In this document: piece by piece, positions 38,137 to 47,316 of the stretch | How the letters are laid out: every line of letters starts with the position of its first letter | How positions within the stretch are numbered: position 1 is the first letter of the stretch | NCBI RefSeq assembly: GCF_016599855.1 | Contig: NZ_CP067041.1 | Location: 6,076,001-6,140,000, forward strand | From: Bradyrhizobium diazoefficiens | Lineage (GTDB): Bacteria; Pseudomonadota; Alphaproteobacteria; Rhizobiales; Xanthobacteraceae | Reading direction: 5' to 3' | DNA length: 64,000 bases | Translations under genes and position numbers: made by a program | The notes under the pieces: generated by a model | What the model was told of the DNA's origin: nothing | The model's database searches: none | What the model saw: the letters and a program-made list of their open reading frames with translations, nothing else

Positions 38137-40248
38137 TCAGGCTGCCTTCCGTTCCATGACAATGCTGCCGGCACCGTCGATATAGGCGTCAAAACTGATC
38201 GAGACGAAGGTGGAGGTCTCGTCCTCCGCGATTACGGCAGGCCCGGCAATCGTCGCGCCCGGCGCCATGTCCTCGCGGCGATAGAGCGGAATCTCAATCA
38301 CTTCTCCCGCCCGTCCGTCGAAGAACTTTCGGCTGCCGGAGGCTTTGCCCGCCGGCTTACGCGTGAGGGCCGCCACCGTGGTCGGATTACGCGCCTCAGT
38401 GGTCGCAAGCACAGACCAGCTCAGCACCTCGATCGCAGCGCCCGGGATCGACCGCTCGAACATCGCCGAATAATCCGCCTCGAACTTCTGGCGCAAGCCG
38501 GCGAGATCAAGCGATGTCAGCCGCCGGTTCGGCAGCTCGATCGCGATTTCATGACCCTGGCCGACATAACGCATGAAAGCCGCACGCCGCTCGCGCACCG
38601 GCGCGCCGGCTGCACCCGGCTCGACCAGCGCACGCGCTTCGATCGCCATCTCCTGAAGCAGGTCGGAGACCGCCTCGGTGTCGAAATCGTCGAGCCGGAC
38701 GTGACGGCTGCGCACGAGCTCATAGGCAATGGGAGCTGCAAGGAAGCCGACCGCTGAGCCGACGCCGGCATTCGACGGCACGATCACCCTGGAAACACCG
38801 ATCTTCTCGGCAACACGGGCAGCATGGAGCGGCGCCGCGCCGCCGAAGGCGATCAGCGTATGCTGGCCGACTACGGCGCCACGCTCGACTGCGTGCACGC
38901 GCGCCGCGCTCGCCATGTTCTCGCAGACGACTTCGTGCACGGCATAGGCCGCGGTCTCCGCCGACAGGCCGAGCGGCGCGCCGACGTCGCGCAAGAGCGC
39001 TTGCTTCGACAGCTCCGGGTCGAGCTTGATCGTGCCGCCCGCAAAGGCGCCGGGATCGATCATGCCGAGCGCTACGTCCGCATCGGTCACCGCCGGACGC
39101 TGGCCGCCGCGGCCGTAGCAGGCAGGCCCGGGCTCCGACGAGGCGCTCTCAGGGCCGACGGTCACGCGCTTCATCGCATCGACATGCGCAATGGAGCCGC
39201 CGCCGGCGCCGATCTCGACCATCTCGATCACGGGAATGCGCACCGGCAGGCCGGAGCCTTTCAGGAAGCGCGCGGCGCGATCGACCTCGAACACGCGCGA
39301 GGTCTCGGGCTGGAATTTTTCGATCAGGCAGATCTTTGCGGTGGTGCCGCCCATGTCGAAGGACAGCACCTTGCTCTCGCCGAGCCGCGCGGCAATCTGC
39401 GCCGCGAAGATCGCGCCACCGGCGGGGCCGGATTCGACGAGCCGCACCGGAAAGCGCCGCGCGGTCTCGATCGAGGTCACGCCGCCACCGGAGGTCACGA
39501 GATAGATGGCGCCGCGGAACTGCTCGACCTGCAAGGCATCCGCCATGCGCGCGAGATAGCCGTCGATGAGGGGTTGCACATAGGCATTGGCGACTGCGGT
39601 GGACGTGCGCTCGTATTCGCGAATCTCAGGACATACGGCCGATGACACCGTCACCGAAATGGCGGGCAGTTCCTCCTGCAAAATCGCGGCGGTGCGCTTC
39701 TCGTGATGGGGATTGGCATAGGAGTGCAAGAACGCGATCGCGACGCTCTCCACGTTCTGCATGCGTAGTTTCGGCACCAGCGCGCGAACCGCCGCCTGAT
39801 CGAGCGGGAGGCGGACGGCGCCATGCGCGTCGATACGCTCGGGCACGGTGAAGCGCAGGGATCGCGGCGTCAGCGGCTTCGGCTTGTCGATGCCCAGATC
39901 ATATTGGTCATAACGGCTCTCGGTGCCGATATCGAGGACATCGCGAAATCCTTCGGTCGCAATCAGCGCCGTTTTCGCGCCGCGCCGCTCGATGATGGCG
40001 TTGGTGGCGAGCGTCGTGCCATGAATGAAGACGTCGATGTCGCTGATATACGCATGCGCGTCATTGAGGATGAGCCGCATGCCATCCAGCACAGCCTGCT
40101 CGGGTCGCTGCGGCGTCGTCAACACCTTGCGGGTCTTGCGCACCTCGCCCACGTCAAGCACGATGTCGGTGAACGTGCCACCGATATCCACGGCAAGCCG
40201 CACCTCGGCTCCCTCAAGCATTCCAGAATTCTCCGTGCTGATCGTCAA
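38137..40248 (-). CDS. hyuA: Hydantoinase A/oxoprolinase subunit
   Basis: A 703-residue protein of the hydantoinase A family with an actin/HSP70-like ATP site: VRLAVDIGGTFTDIVLD (from about residue 16), IHGTTLATNAIIERRG (near 95), and VLSFDMGGTTAKICLIE (about residue 294). A His/Asp-rich later part follows. An alternative start at residue 10 (MLEGAEVRL) is plausible. It is the first gene of the two-gene hyuAB operon. The NCS2-type permease and the sirtuin on the same strand are nearby but separated by gaps. Confidence 0.94.
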   Translation of the reverse strand: MTISTENSGMLEGAEVRLAVDIGGTFTDIVLDVGEVRKTRKVLTTPQRPEQAVLDGMRLILNDAHAYISDIDVFIHGTTLATNAIIERRGAKTALIATEGFRDVLDIGTESRYDQYDLGIDKPKPLTPRSLRFTVPERIDAHGAVRLPLDQAAVRALVPKLRMQNVESVAIAFLHSYANPHHEKRTAAILQEELPAISVTVSSAVCPEIREYERTSTAVANAYVQPLIDGYLARMADALQVEQFRGAIYLVTSGGGVTSIETARRFPVRLVESGPAGGAIFAAQIAARLGESKVLSFDMGGTTAKICLIEKFQPETSRVFEVDRAARFLKGSGLPVRIPVIEMVEIGAGGGSIAHVDAMKRVTVGPESASSEPGPACYGRGGQRPAVTDADVALGMIDPGAFAGGTIKLDPELSKQALLRDVGAPLGLSAETAAYAVHEVVCENMASAARVHAVERGAVVGQHTLIAFGGAAPLHAARVAEKIGVSRVIVPSNAGVGSAVGFLAAPIAYELVRSRHVRLDDFDTEAVSDLLQEMAIEARALVEPGAAGAPVRERRAAFMRYVGQGHEIAIELPNRRLTSLDLAGLRQKFEADYSAMFERSIPGAAIEVLSWSVLATTEARNPTTVAALTRKPAGKASGSRKFFDGRAGEVIEIPLYRREDMAPGATIAGPAVIAEDETSTFVSISFDAYIDGAGSIVMERKAA

Positions 40249-40365
40249 GACTCAGGGGCGAAACGCAGCAATTTCCACGCCATCGAGCGTGCTGAGAACG
40301 CTGCGCGCGAGGCTATTCTGCTTGGCACCCATGTAATAGGCAAGACATGTTCGCCTGGTGTCAGA

Positions 40366-41172
40366 TCAGAGCAGGAATGCAAGCGCCGCTTCGCAGCGCT
40401 CCTCAACCTTGAGCACCAGGAGATCGTCGGCGCGGGTGCGTCCAAGATTGACTGCGGCAATGGGAATCTGCCGGTGCGCGGCCGCCCGCACGAAGCGGAA
40501 GCCGGAATAGACCATCAGCGACGAGCCGACGATCAACATGGCGTCCGCCTGCGACAGATGGTCCTGCGCGGTCGCAACCACGTCGTGCGGAACGTTCTCG
40601 CCGAAGAACACGACGTCGGGCTTGAGGATGCTCCCGCAGGCTTCGCAAGGAGGCACCTTGAACAACGAGAACTCCGCGAGCTCGAGATCGGCGTCGCCAT
40701 CCGGCGCGTCGGCGGCGTCGAGCGCCAGCCAGTCCGCATTGGCGCGGCCAAGCGCATCCTGGAATTCATTGCGTGGCGTCTTGCGGTCGCACCCCATGCA
40801 GCGGACCAAATCGAGCCGGCCATGCAGGTCGATCACCTCGCGATGGCCGGCGGATTGATGCAGCCGGTCGACGTTCTGCGTCAACAGCATCTCGCAGCGC
40901 CCGCTCGCCTCGAGCCGCGCCAGCGCATGATGCGCACCGTTCGGCCGGGCCTGGCCGAATCGCCGCCAGCCGATCAGGCTGCGCGCCCAGTAGCGCTGGC
41001 GCGTATGCTCCTCGGACATGAAGGCCTGGAAATTGACCGGCTGGGTCCGTTTCCAGTTGCCGTTTCTGTCGCGATAATCGGGAATGCCCGAATTGGTGCT
41101 GCAGCCGGCGCCAGTCAGCACGAACAGGCGTTCGTGCCGGCCGACGAAATCCTGAAGCTGATGGTTTGCCAT
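40366..41172 (-). CDS. Sir2-family NAD-dependent protein deacylase
   Basis: A 268-residue sirtuin that removes acyl groups from lysine using NAD. Motifs: TGAGCSTNSGIPDYRD (20-35), TQNVDRLH (98-105), the general-base His in DLHG (His117), and a zinc ribbon with Cys125, Cys128, Cys176 and Cys179. The start at 41172 (MANHQLQ) has a better family fit than the ATG seven codons upstream. It is a single gene, well separated from hyuA. GSSLMVYSGF near the end is typical of the class. Confidence 0.95.
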   Translation of the reverse strand: MANHQLQDFVGRHERLFVLTGAGCSTNSGIPDYRDRNGNWKRTQPVNFQAFMSEEHTRQRYWARSLIGWRRFGQARPNGAHHALARLEASGRCEMLLTQNVDRLHQSAGHREVIDLHGRLDLVRCMGCDRKTPRNEFQDALGRANADWLALDAADAPDGDADLELAEFSLFKVPPCEACGSILKPDVVFFGENVPHDVVATAQDHLSQADAMLIVGSSLMVYSGFRFVRAAAHRQIPIAAVNLGRTRADDLLVLKVEERCEAALAFLL

Positions 41173-41240
41173 GCACGCAGATGTAGTCTGCACGAGCCGA
41201 TTTTACCAGATCACCCGCGCGGACGACTCGAAGCCGGCCA

Positions 41241-42077
41241 TCAGCTCGCCCAGTTCTCGCGAAACTCTGGAAACAGCGTCAGGCCTCCACAGGCATAGAT
41301 CGTCTGCCCGGTGATGTAGCCCGCGTCGTCCGAGGCAAGGAAGGCGAACACGGCGGCGATTTCTTCCGGCGTGCCGACGCGGCCGAGCGGAATGTGGCTG
41401 GTGACGATGCCGCGCATCGCCGAATCCCCGGTCCAGGCCGCGTTGATCGGCGTGTCGATTGCGCCGGGACCGACCGCGTTGACGCGGATGCCGCGGCCGG
41501 CAAATTCCAACGCCAGCGTGCGGGTCAGATTGGCCATGCCGCCCTTGCTGATCGAGTAGGCGAGATAGCCGGGTTTTGGAATGATCTGGTGGACGCTGGA
41601 GCAATTGATGATGCAGCCAGCCCCGCCGCGCGCGACGAAATGCGCCAGCGCCTTCTGGGCGCAGAGCACGGCGCCGTTGAGATTGACATCGATGATGCGG
41701 CGATAGGTTTCGATGTCGAGCGCCTCGCTCGGCGATTCCCGCTGAAAGCCGGCATTGTTGACCAGACAATCGAGACGCTTCCAGCGCGCCAGGATCGTCT
41801 GGAACATCGCACCGACTTCCTGCTCATTGCTGACGTCGGCCTTGAACATGACATGATCGAGCTTGCCGTGGCCGCGATCGCTCGATGCCGTTCGTGCCAA
41901 CGCGAGGGACTCTTCAGCTCTCTCAGGATGATCGACATAATTGATGGCGACGGTCGCGCCTTCCTGGGCAAGCCGGATGGCGACGGCACGTCCGATGCCT
42001 TGAGACGCGCCGGTCACCAGCGCGTATTGGCCGACGAGGCGCGAGGGAAATGAGGTCGAACGATCGGTTTGCGGCAT
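41241..42077 (-). CDS. Short-chain dehydrogenase (glucose 1-dehydrogenase-like)
   Basis: A 278-residue classical SDR. The cofactor loop is TGASQGIG, NNAG follows, and the catalytic Ser in NCSSVHQ with Tyr-x3-Lys in YSISKGG are intact. The closing segment DDAGYITGQTIYACGGLTLFPEFRENW resembles sugar dehydrogenases of the SDR family. The start at 42077 (MPQTDRS) has GGAGAGAA upstream. Substrate unknown. The NCS2 permease gene is 72 bases upstream in the same direction. Confidence 0.92.
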   Translation of the reverse strand: MPQTDRSTSFPSRLVGQYALVTGASQGIGRAVAIRLAQEGATVAINYVDHPERAEESLALARTASSDRGHGKLDHVMFKADVSNEQEVGAMFQTILARWKRLDCLVNNAGFQRESPSEALDIETYRRIIDVNLNGAVLCAQKALAHFVARGGAGCIINCSSVHQIIPKPGYLAYSISKGGMANLTRTLALEFAGRGIRVNAVGPGAIDTPINAAWTGDSAMRGIVTSHIPLGRVGTPEEIAAVFAFLASDDAGYITGQTIYACGGLTLFPEFRENWAS

Positions 42078-42149
42078 GGGTTCTCTCCGGGATGCTTCAT
42101 CATCGATGGAACGGGGATTTTGTTCCATCCCCTGGCGCATCGCTGCGAT

Positions 42150-43463
42150 TCATTCCACGCGTCGCGCCAGCGGCGAGGTCAGGACCTGATACAGGATGAT
42201 GGCGCCAAAGGTTGCAGTACCGATCCCGCCCATGGTGAATGCACCGAACTTCAGCGTGAGGTCGCCGGCGCCGGCGGTCAACGCCACGGCGACGGTGATC
42301 AGATTGGCCGGATTGGCGAAGTCGACCTTGTTCTCGACCCAGATCCGTCCGGCCATCGCGGCGATCAAGCCGAACAATACGATCGAGAGGCCGCCGATGA
42401 CGGGGCCGGGAATCGACAGGATGAGCGCACCGAATTTCGGCGAGAAGCCGAGCAAGATCGACACCGTGGCCGCGAAGGCAAACAGCAGGGTCGAATAGAC
42501 CTTCGTCGCCGCCATGACGCCGATATTCTCGGCATAGGTGGTGACGCCGGTGCCGCCGCCGCAGGCCGCGACGATGGTCGCGAGGCCGTCGGCGAACAGG
42601 GCGCGGCCGAGATAGGCATCGAGGCTGCGGCCCGTCATGGCACCGACGGCTTTGATGTGACCGAGGTTCTCCGCGACGAGAATGACTGCAACCGGCGCGA
42701 TCAGGAAAATCGCGTCGGCACGGAAGGTCGGCGTCGTGAAGCTCGGCAGGCCGAACCACGGTGCGGCCGAGAGCTGCGTGAAGTCGATCGGCTTGCCGAA
42801 GCCGAGACCGTTCGCGAACAGCAAGTACAAGAGATATCCGCCGATCGCCCCTAAGATGATCGGCAGTCGGCGCCACAGGCCAGGTGCGGCAACGGCAACC
42901 ACGCCGATGATCAGAACGGCCGCAAGCCCTATCCAGGTGTCGAACGCGTTCGCGCTCACCGCCTTGACCGCGACGGGCGCGAGGTTGAGGCCGATCGCGG
43001 CGACCACGGCGCCGGTGACGGCCGGCGGCATCAGGCGCTCGACCCAGCCGATCCCCGACCACATCACGATTAGCGCGATCACACCGTACAGCACACCGGC
43101 CGCGACGATGCCGCCAAGCGCAACGGACAGATTCGGATTCGGCCCGTGCCCGGCATAGCCGGTGGCGGCAATGACGACGGCGATGAACGCGAAGCTCGAT
43201 CCGAGATAGCTCGGCACCCGCCCCGCGACGATGACGAAGAAGATCAGCGTGCCGATGCCGGAGAACAGGACCGCGACATTGGGATCGAATCCCATCAGCA
43301 GCGGCGCGATGATCGTCGAACCCGACATCGCGACGCAATGCTGCAGACCGGAGACGATGGTCTGGCCCCATGGCAGCCGCTCCTCAGGCATGATCACGCC
43401 CGAGGTCTTCAGTTTCCAATGTGGAAAATAACCCTGCGTCCGCTCGCCCGTTGCTGTCGACAT
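42150..43463 (-). CDS. Nucleobase:cation symporter, NCS2 family
   Basis: A 437-residue transporter with about 14 hydrophobic segments. It shows the NCS2 hallmarks QHCVAMSG (helix 1) and the central GGGTGVTTYAENIGVMAATKVYST, whose Glu contacts the nucleobase in UraA. Substrate could be uracil, xanthine or another purine; its helix 1 motif resembles UraA/RutG. The start at 43463 (MSTATGERT) is preferred over one 27 codons upstream, which would add Ala-rich sequence. A hyuAB pair nearby fits a pyrimidine or hydantoin route, but this is only inference. Confidence 0.93.
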   Translation of the reverse strand: MSTATGERTQGYFPHWKLKTSGVIMPEERLPWGQTIVSGLQHCVAMSGSTIIAPLLMGFDPNVAVLFSGIGTLIFFVIVAGRVPSYLGSSFAFIAVVIAATGYAGHGPNPNLSVALGGIVAAGVLYGVIALIVMWSGIGWVERLMPPAVTGAVVAAIGLNLAPVAVKAVSANAFDTWIGLAAVLIIGVVAVAAPGLWRRLPIILGAIGGYLLYLLFANGLGFGKPIDFTQLSAAPWFGLPSFTTPTFRADAIFLIAPVAVILVAENLGHIKAVGAMTGRSLDAYLGRALFADGLATIVAACGGGTGVTTYAENIGVMAATKVYSTLLFAFAATVSILLGFSPKFGALILSIPGPVIGGLSIVLFGLIAAMAGRIWVENKVDFANPANLITVAVALTAGAGDLTLKFGAFTMGGIGTATFGAIILYQVLTSPLARRVE

Positions 43464-43589
43464 GTTCCCCCCCATTGCAGTGCAGCGATCAACCTTCGTG
43501 CGAACAGACAAAAATGTGATTGTCGCTGCTGCGGCGGCCGTCACATGATTGCAAATCGCGCAAGATCAATGTGTTCCGGGGCTCACTCT

Positions 43590-43861
43590 ATGACACAGAT
43601 TGCGATTCAGCCAACCGTCCAGCGCCGGCATCAGCCCTGGTACGGGATGCTCTAATCCAGGTTTTGATCGCGATCGCGCTCGGCGTGCTCATCGGCTATT
43701 TCTATCCCGATCTCGGCAAGGCCCTCAAGCCGCTTGGCGACGGCTTCATCGCGCTGATCAAGATGATGATCGCGCCGGCGATCTTCTGTACCGTGGTGCA
43801 CGGCATCTCCTCGATGGGCGCTCTCAATCGTGTCGGCGGGGTCGGGCTGGGCAGCGCTTAG
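43590..43861 (+). pseudogene. dctA: 5' remnant of a C4-dicarboxylate transporter gene (dctA)
   Basis: The ATG at 43590 begins [21 protein letters not shown], then hits a stop. One base restored near 43654 continues as [18 protein letters not shown], and [33 protein letters not shown] follow; this is the N-terminal 90 residues of DctA, a Na+ or H+ symporter for succinate, fumarate and malate. The frame then stops at 43861, far short of the usual 430-450 residues. So it has both a frameshift and a large 3' deletion. Confidence 0.85.
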
Positions 43862-43983
43862 GCCCGCGACACGCCGGCAACCGCAACCTGGTTCCAGTGC
43901 GGTAGTTTCCCGGAGTGGCAAATCGGTGAGGCACGCGTCACAACAACGGCGTTGGGATCACCGATTGATACTCATTCATTCCA

Positions 43984-44016
43984 CCCGACGCGCTGGGGGC
44001 AGAGCGTCGGGTTTTT
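43984..44016 (+). terminator. Terminator downstream of the dctA remnant
   Basis: CCCGACGC (43984-43991) / GCGTCGGG (44004-44011) with a T5 tail. It is in the right orientation and place to be the original terminator of the deleted dctA gene, or of a gene that was fused to it. Confidence 0.78.
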
Positions 44017-44096
44017 GGTAACTAGCCGTGAAGAGCGACGCGCCGTGATCGGCGCGCCGCTCTTGACGAGCGGCTCCGCCCGTCACGGGACAGCGA

Positions 44097-44444
44097 TCAT
44101 CCCTTGAGCGCGGTGACCACGACCTCGATCAGCGCGCCGCCACCGAGATCGGCGACGCCGACGGTGGCGCGGGTCGGCAGATTGTCGCCGAAGAATTCGG
44201 TCCAGGCCGCATCCATCTCCTTCTTCTTGGACAGATCCGTGACGAAGATCGAAGCGCTGACGACGCGGCTCTTGTCAGTGCCGGCTTCCTTCAGATAGCC
44301 GGCGATCTTGCCGAGGATGTTGCGGGTCTGCTCGCCCATCGACACCGAGGTATCGTCGGCGATGGTGCCGCCGACGAATACGAAGCCGTTAGCTTCGACG
44401 GCGCGGTGCATGATGGGCGTGCGGATGCTGCGGATGATGCTCAT
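44097..44444 (-). CDS. RidA/YjgF family enamine deaminase
   Basis: A 115-residue RidA-family protein. Conserved parts are FVFVGGTIADD, QTRNILGKIAGYLKEAG, and RATVGVADLGGGALIEVVV, which holds the substrate-binding Arg and the nearby Glu. RidA hydrolyses reactive enamine/imine intermediates that amino acid oxidases release. It is the last gene of the leftward oxidase operon and starts 16 bases after the previous stop, so it likely detoxifies imines made by the FAD oxidases encoded just upstream. Confidence 0.93.
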   Translation of the reverse strand: MSIIRSIRTPIMHRAVEANGFVFVGGTIADDTSVSMGEQTRNILGKIAGYLKEAGTDKSRVVSASIFVTDLSKKKEMDAAWTEFFGDNLPTRATVGVADLGGGALIEVVVTALKG

Positions 44445-44459
44445 GATGTCCTCTTGTTG

Positions 44460-45581
44460 CTAGAGCGTGGAAGGATGAAAGCGGTCGATGCCGAGATCGC
44501 TGACGCGGGTCTGGGTGCCACCATTGACGATCAGCTCCGCCATCACGGCGCCGGCGCCGGGGCCGAGCTGAAAGCCGTGCAGCGAGAAGCCGAACTGGTG
44601 ATAGAGCCCCTTGTGGCGGCTGCTCGGCCCGAACACGGGAATATCGTCTTTCATCTTCGCCTCGATGCCGGCCCAGGCGCGGACGATCGTGGCGCTGCGC
44701 ATCACCGGGAACAGCTCGAAGACGGTGCGCGCACTGATCGCAAGGCTCTTCCAGGCCAGCACCGTCTCGTTGCGGTCCTGATAGGGCGTTGCCAGATGGC
44801 CGCCGCCGATCAGCACGGTGCCGTTGGCGAATTGCTTAAAGGACAGCTTGCGCCCGCGCAGGATCACCACGGGGTCGATGAAGTGCGGCACGCGCGAGGT
44901 GATCATCAGCATCGGCGCCACGGTCTCGACCGGCACCGGCTCGCCGAGCGCAGCGGCGATCTTGCCGGCCCAGGCGCCGGCGGCGTTGACCAGCACCGGG
45001 GCGGCAAAGGTTTCAGGGCCGACATCGACATGCCAGAGGCCGTCGCTGTAGCGGATGTTGCTGGCGGCCACGCCCTCGCGGACCATCGCGCCGAGCTGCT
45101 GGGCCTTGCGTCGGAATGCCGTCGTCGTCTGCGCCGGATTGGCCGCGCCGTCACGGCGCGAGACCACGCCGCCGGGACAGGTCTCGGCGACCGCAGGCAC
45201 GAGGCGCTGCAGCTCGGCCGCATCGATGAGCTCTTCATGGGTGAAGCCGAGCGCGTTGAGCTCGGCGACGCGCGCGCGGCAGACCGCGAGTTCGTCCCCG
45301 TTCTCGGCAACCAGTACCTGGCCGTGGCTTTCAAAGCTGCAATCGTCGTCGAGAAGGTCCTTGATCTTCTCCCAGATGCCCATCGAGCGGATCGAGAGCG
45401 GGATCTCGGGAATGTGCCGTGCAAGCTGGCGCACGCCGCCGGCATTGACGCCGGAGGCGTGGCGGCCGGCATAGTCCTTCTCGATCAGCACCGGCTTCAG
45501 CCCAGCGAGGCACAGATGCAGCGCGGTCGAGCATCCGTGGATGCCGCCGCCGATGACGATAGCATCCACATTCCGGCTCAT
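44460..45581 (-). CDS. FAD-dependent oxidoreductase, OoxB/SoxB-like subunit
   Basis: A 373-residue DAO-fold flavoprotein. The dinucleotide motif GGGIHGCSTALHL near residue 10 and NAGGVRQL near 46 define the fold; AWAGIEAKMKDDIPVFGPSS and the final GFQLGPGAGAVMAEL bind the isoalloxazine. It resembles the beta subunits of opine oxidase and sarcosine oxidase. It overlaps the upstream gene by four bases (ATGA), so subunits are made in step. It probably holds the substrate-oxidising site. Confidence 0.9.
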   Translation of the reverse strand: MSRNVDAIVIGGGIHGCSTALHLCLAGLKPVLIEKDYAGRHASGVNAGGVRQLARHIPEIPLSIRSMGIWEKIKDLLDDDCSFESHGQVLVAENGDELAVCRARVAELNALGFTHEELIDAAELQRLVPAVAETCPGGVVSRRDGAANPAQTTTAFRRKAQQLGAMVREGVAASNIRYSDGLWHVDVGPETFAAPVLVNAAGAWAGKIAAALGEPVPVETVAPMLMITSRVPHFIDPVVILRGRKLSFKQFANGTVLIGGGHLATPYQDRNETVLAWKSLAISARTVFELFPVMRSATIVRAWAGIEAKMKDDIPVFGPSSRHKGLYHQFGFSLHGFQLGPGAGAVMAELIVNGGTQTRVSDLGIDRFHPSTL

Positions 45582-46996
45582 CCGCGCACCACCGCCTTGA
45601 TGTCATCTTCGCTCTTCGGGGCGGCGGCGAGCTCGGCGAGCGTGATCGGCTTGACCGGCGCGCGGAGCCGGTAATAGCCGATCTCCTGCGGCGTCTTCCC
45701 GCGCGCCTGCGCCATCAGCTCCGTGACGGTGAGGCCGCAGAGACGGCCCTGACACGGGCCCATGCCGGTGCGGCGATAGGCCTTGAGCTGGTTCGGCCCG
45801 GTCGCGCCGATAGCGACGGAATCGAGAACATCCTTCGCGGTCACCTCCTCACAGCGGCAGACGATGGTGTCGCCAGAGGGAATGCGGAACTGGGGCGCCG
45901 GGCGGAATAGCCTGTCGAGGAAGACGCGGCCGCGCTCGGCTTTGGCGAGATCAGAATGGAGCGTCGCTATCACGGGCAGCTTCGCGGCAGCGGCTGGTGC
46001 CAATGCCTCCACCGCCGCGCGCGCCGCGACGCGGCCGCGCACCACAGCGGCATTCGCGCCGCCGATGCCGGCACCATCGCCGGCAATCGCGATGCCGGCG
46101 ACCGACGAATTGCCGCTCGCGTCCAGCACCGGCGACCAGCACAATTGCAGATCGTCCCAGCGATGCTCGATACCGGCCGCCATCGCCAGATTGACGTTGG
46201 GCACGATACCCTGATGCAGCAGCAACAGATCCGCGGCGATGGTCTTGCGCCTGCGGCCGGCGACATAGCTCACGCTCGCGAGTTGGCCATCACCGGAGGC
46301 GGCAAGTTCAATAACGCCTGAGACGACCTGAACCTTCGCCTTCACCTCGCGCATCATCGACAGGCCCTTGGCGAAATAAGGTGAGGTCACAAAGGCAAAG
46401 GCATGAGGCAGTGCGGCGAAATAATTGCCGCGCTCGGTGGTGTCGAGAATGCGGTCGATGCGGCCGCCGAGCCGCAATATCTGCGCGGCGAGCAGCCAGA
46501 GCAATGGGCCCTGCCCCGCGATCACGGTGCGGCCATCCGGGACCAGCGCCGACGATTTCAACATCGTCTGCGCGGCACCCGCGGTCATCACCCCCGGCAA
46601 TGTCCAACCGGGAATCGGAAACGGCCGCTCAAGCGCGCCGGTCGCGAGGATCACGCGCTTCGCCTTGATGAAGGCCGAGGCGCCGCCGATCGAGACCGCG
46701 ATCTCAAGGTTGCGATCGAGACTCCAGACCGTCGCGCGGTGGATGATTTCGGCGCTGCTCGCGCGCAGCGACTCCACGAGATCGGCGCCGGCCCAATAGT
46801 CGGCACCAAGCTGGCTTCGGTCGGTCACTGGCGTGGACGAGATGGCACGGAAGACTTGGCCGCCCGGACCGATGTTCTCGTCGAGCAGCAGCGTCGACAG
46901 GCCGGCTCCGGCAGAGGTCGCAGCGGCGGCGAGGCCGGCGGGGCCGGCGCCGATCACCACGACGTCATAGTCTTCGCGCTTGGGAGCGACACTCAT
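45578..46996 (-). CDS. NAD(P)/FAD oxidoreductase with 2Fe-2S C-terminus, OoxA/HcnB-like
   Basis: A 472-residue flavoprotein of the type found as the alpha subunit of opine oxidase and as HcnB. It has the first dinucleotide motif VVVIGAGPAGLAAA near residue 12, a second (FAD/NAD) binding region around AIAGDGAGIGGANAA, and near the C-terminus a BFD-like iron-sulfur motif with Cys-Arg-Cys (IVCRCEEV) and PCQGRLCG. The start at 46996 (MSVAPKRED) overlaps the 2Fe-2S gene by four bases. Confidence 0.91.
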   Translation of the reverse strand: MSVAPKREDYDVVVIGAGPAGLAAAATSAGAGLSTLLLDENIGPGGQVFRAISSTPVTDRSQLGADYWAGADLVESLRASSAEIIHRATVWSLDRNLEIAVSIGGASAFIKAKRVILATGALERPFPIPGWTLPGVMTAGAAQTMLKSSALVPDGRTVIAGQGPLLWLLAAQILRLGGRIDRILDTTERGNYFAALPHAFAFVTSPYFAKGLSMMREVKAKVQVVSGVIELAASGDGQLASVSYVAGRRRKTIAADLLLLHQGIVPNVNLAMAAGIEHRWDDLQLCWSPVLDASGNSSVAGIAIAGDGAGIGGANAAVVRGRVAARAAVEALAPAAAAKLPVIATLHSDLAKAERGRVFLDRLFRPAPQFRIPSGDTIVCRCEEVTAKDVLDSVAIGATGPNQLKAYRRTGMGPCQGRLCGLTVTELMAQARGKTPQEIGYYRLRAPVKPITLAELAAAPKSEDDIKAVVRG

Positions 46997-47289
46997 CTTC
47001 CGATCTCCCGCTTGCCCTTCTGGATCTCGATCTGCATGCCCTCGGCGACAGGCACGAGGCAGCCTTGTCTGTTGCCGACGCCGTCGATGGTGACGAGGCA
47101 GTCGAAGCACACGCCCATCATGCAGTAAGGCAGACGTGGCGCACCGCTCACCGCCGTGGAACGCCGCGCGTCCTGAGCGGAGGCCAATAGCGCGGCGGAG
47201 ACGGTATCGCCCTGGCGCGCCGCGACGGCGACGCCGTCGACGAAGATCTGCACCTGTGGGCGTTTATCCTGTTCGGATCGTCTAAACAT
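46993..47289 (-). CDS. Small 2Fe-2S ferredoxin-like subunit, HcnA-like
   Basis: A 98-residue protein of the type found as the third, small subunit of opine-oxidase/HcnABC-like complexes. The N-terminus has the beta-grasp pattern VQIFVDGVAVAARQGDTVSAALLAS, and the Cys cluster is PYCMMGVCFDCLVTI with a final GC at NRQGCLV: Cys-x4-Cys-x2-Cys-xn-Cys. It passes electrons among the flavoproteins. Its start follows the DadA-like gene by 27 bases and its stop overlaps the next gene. Confidence 0.92.
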   Translation of the reverse strand: MFRRSEQDKRPQVQIFVDGVAVAARQGDTVSAALLASAQDARRSTAVSGAPRLPYCMMGVCFDCLVTIDGVGNRQGCLVPVAEGMQIEIQKGKREIGR

Positions 47290-47316
47290 GGGATGCCTCT
47301 TGGCTCCTTGATATCT

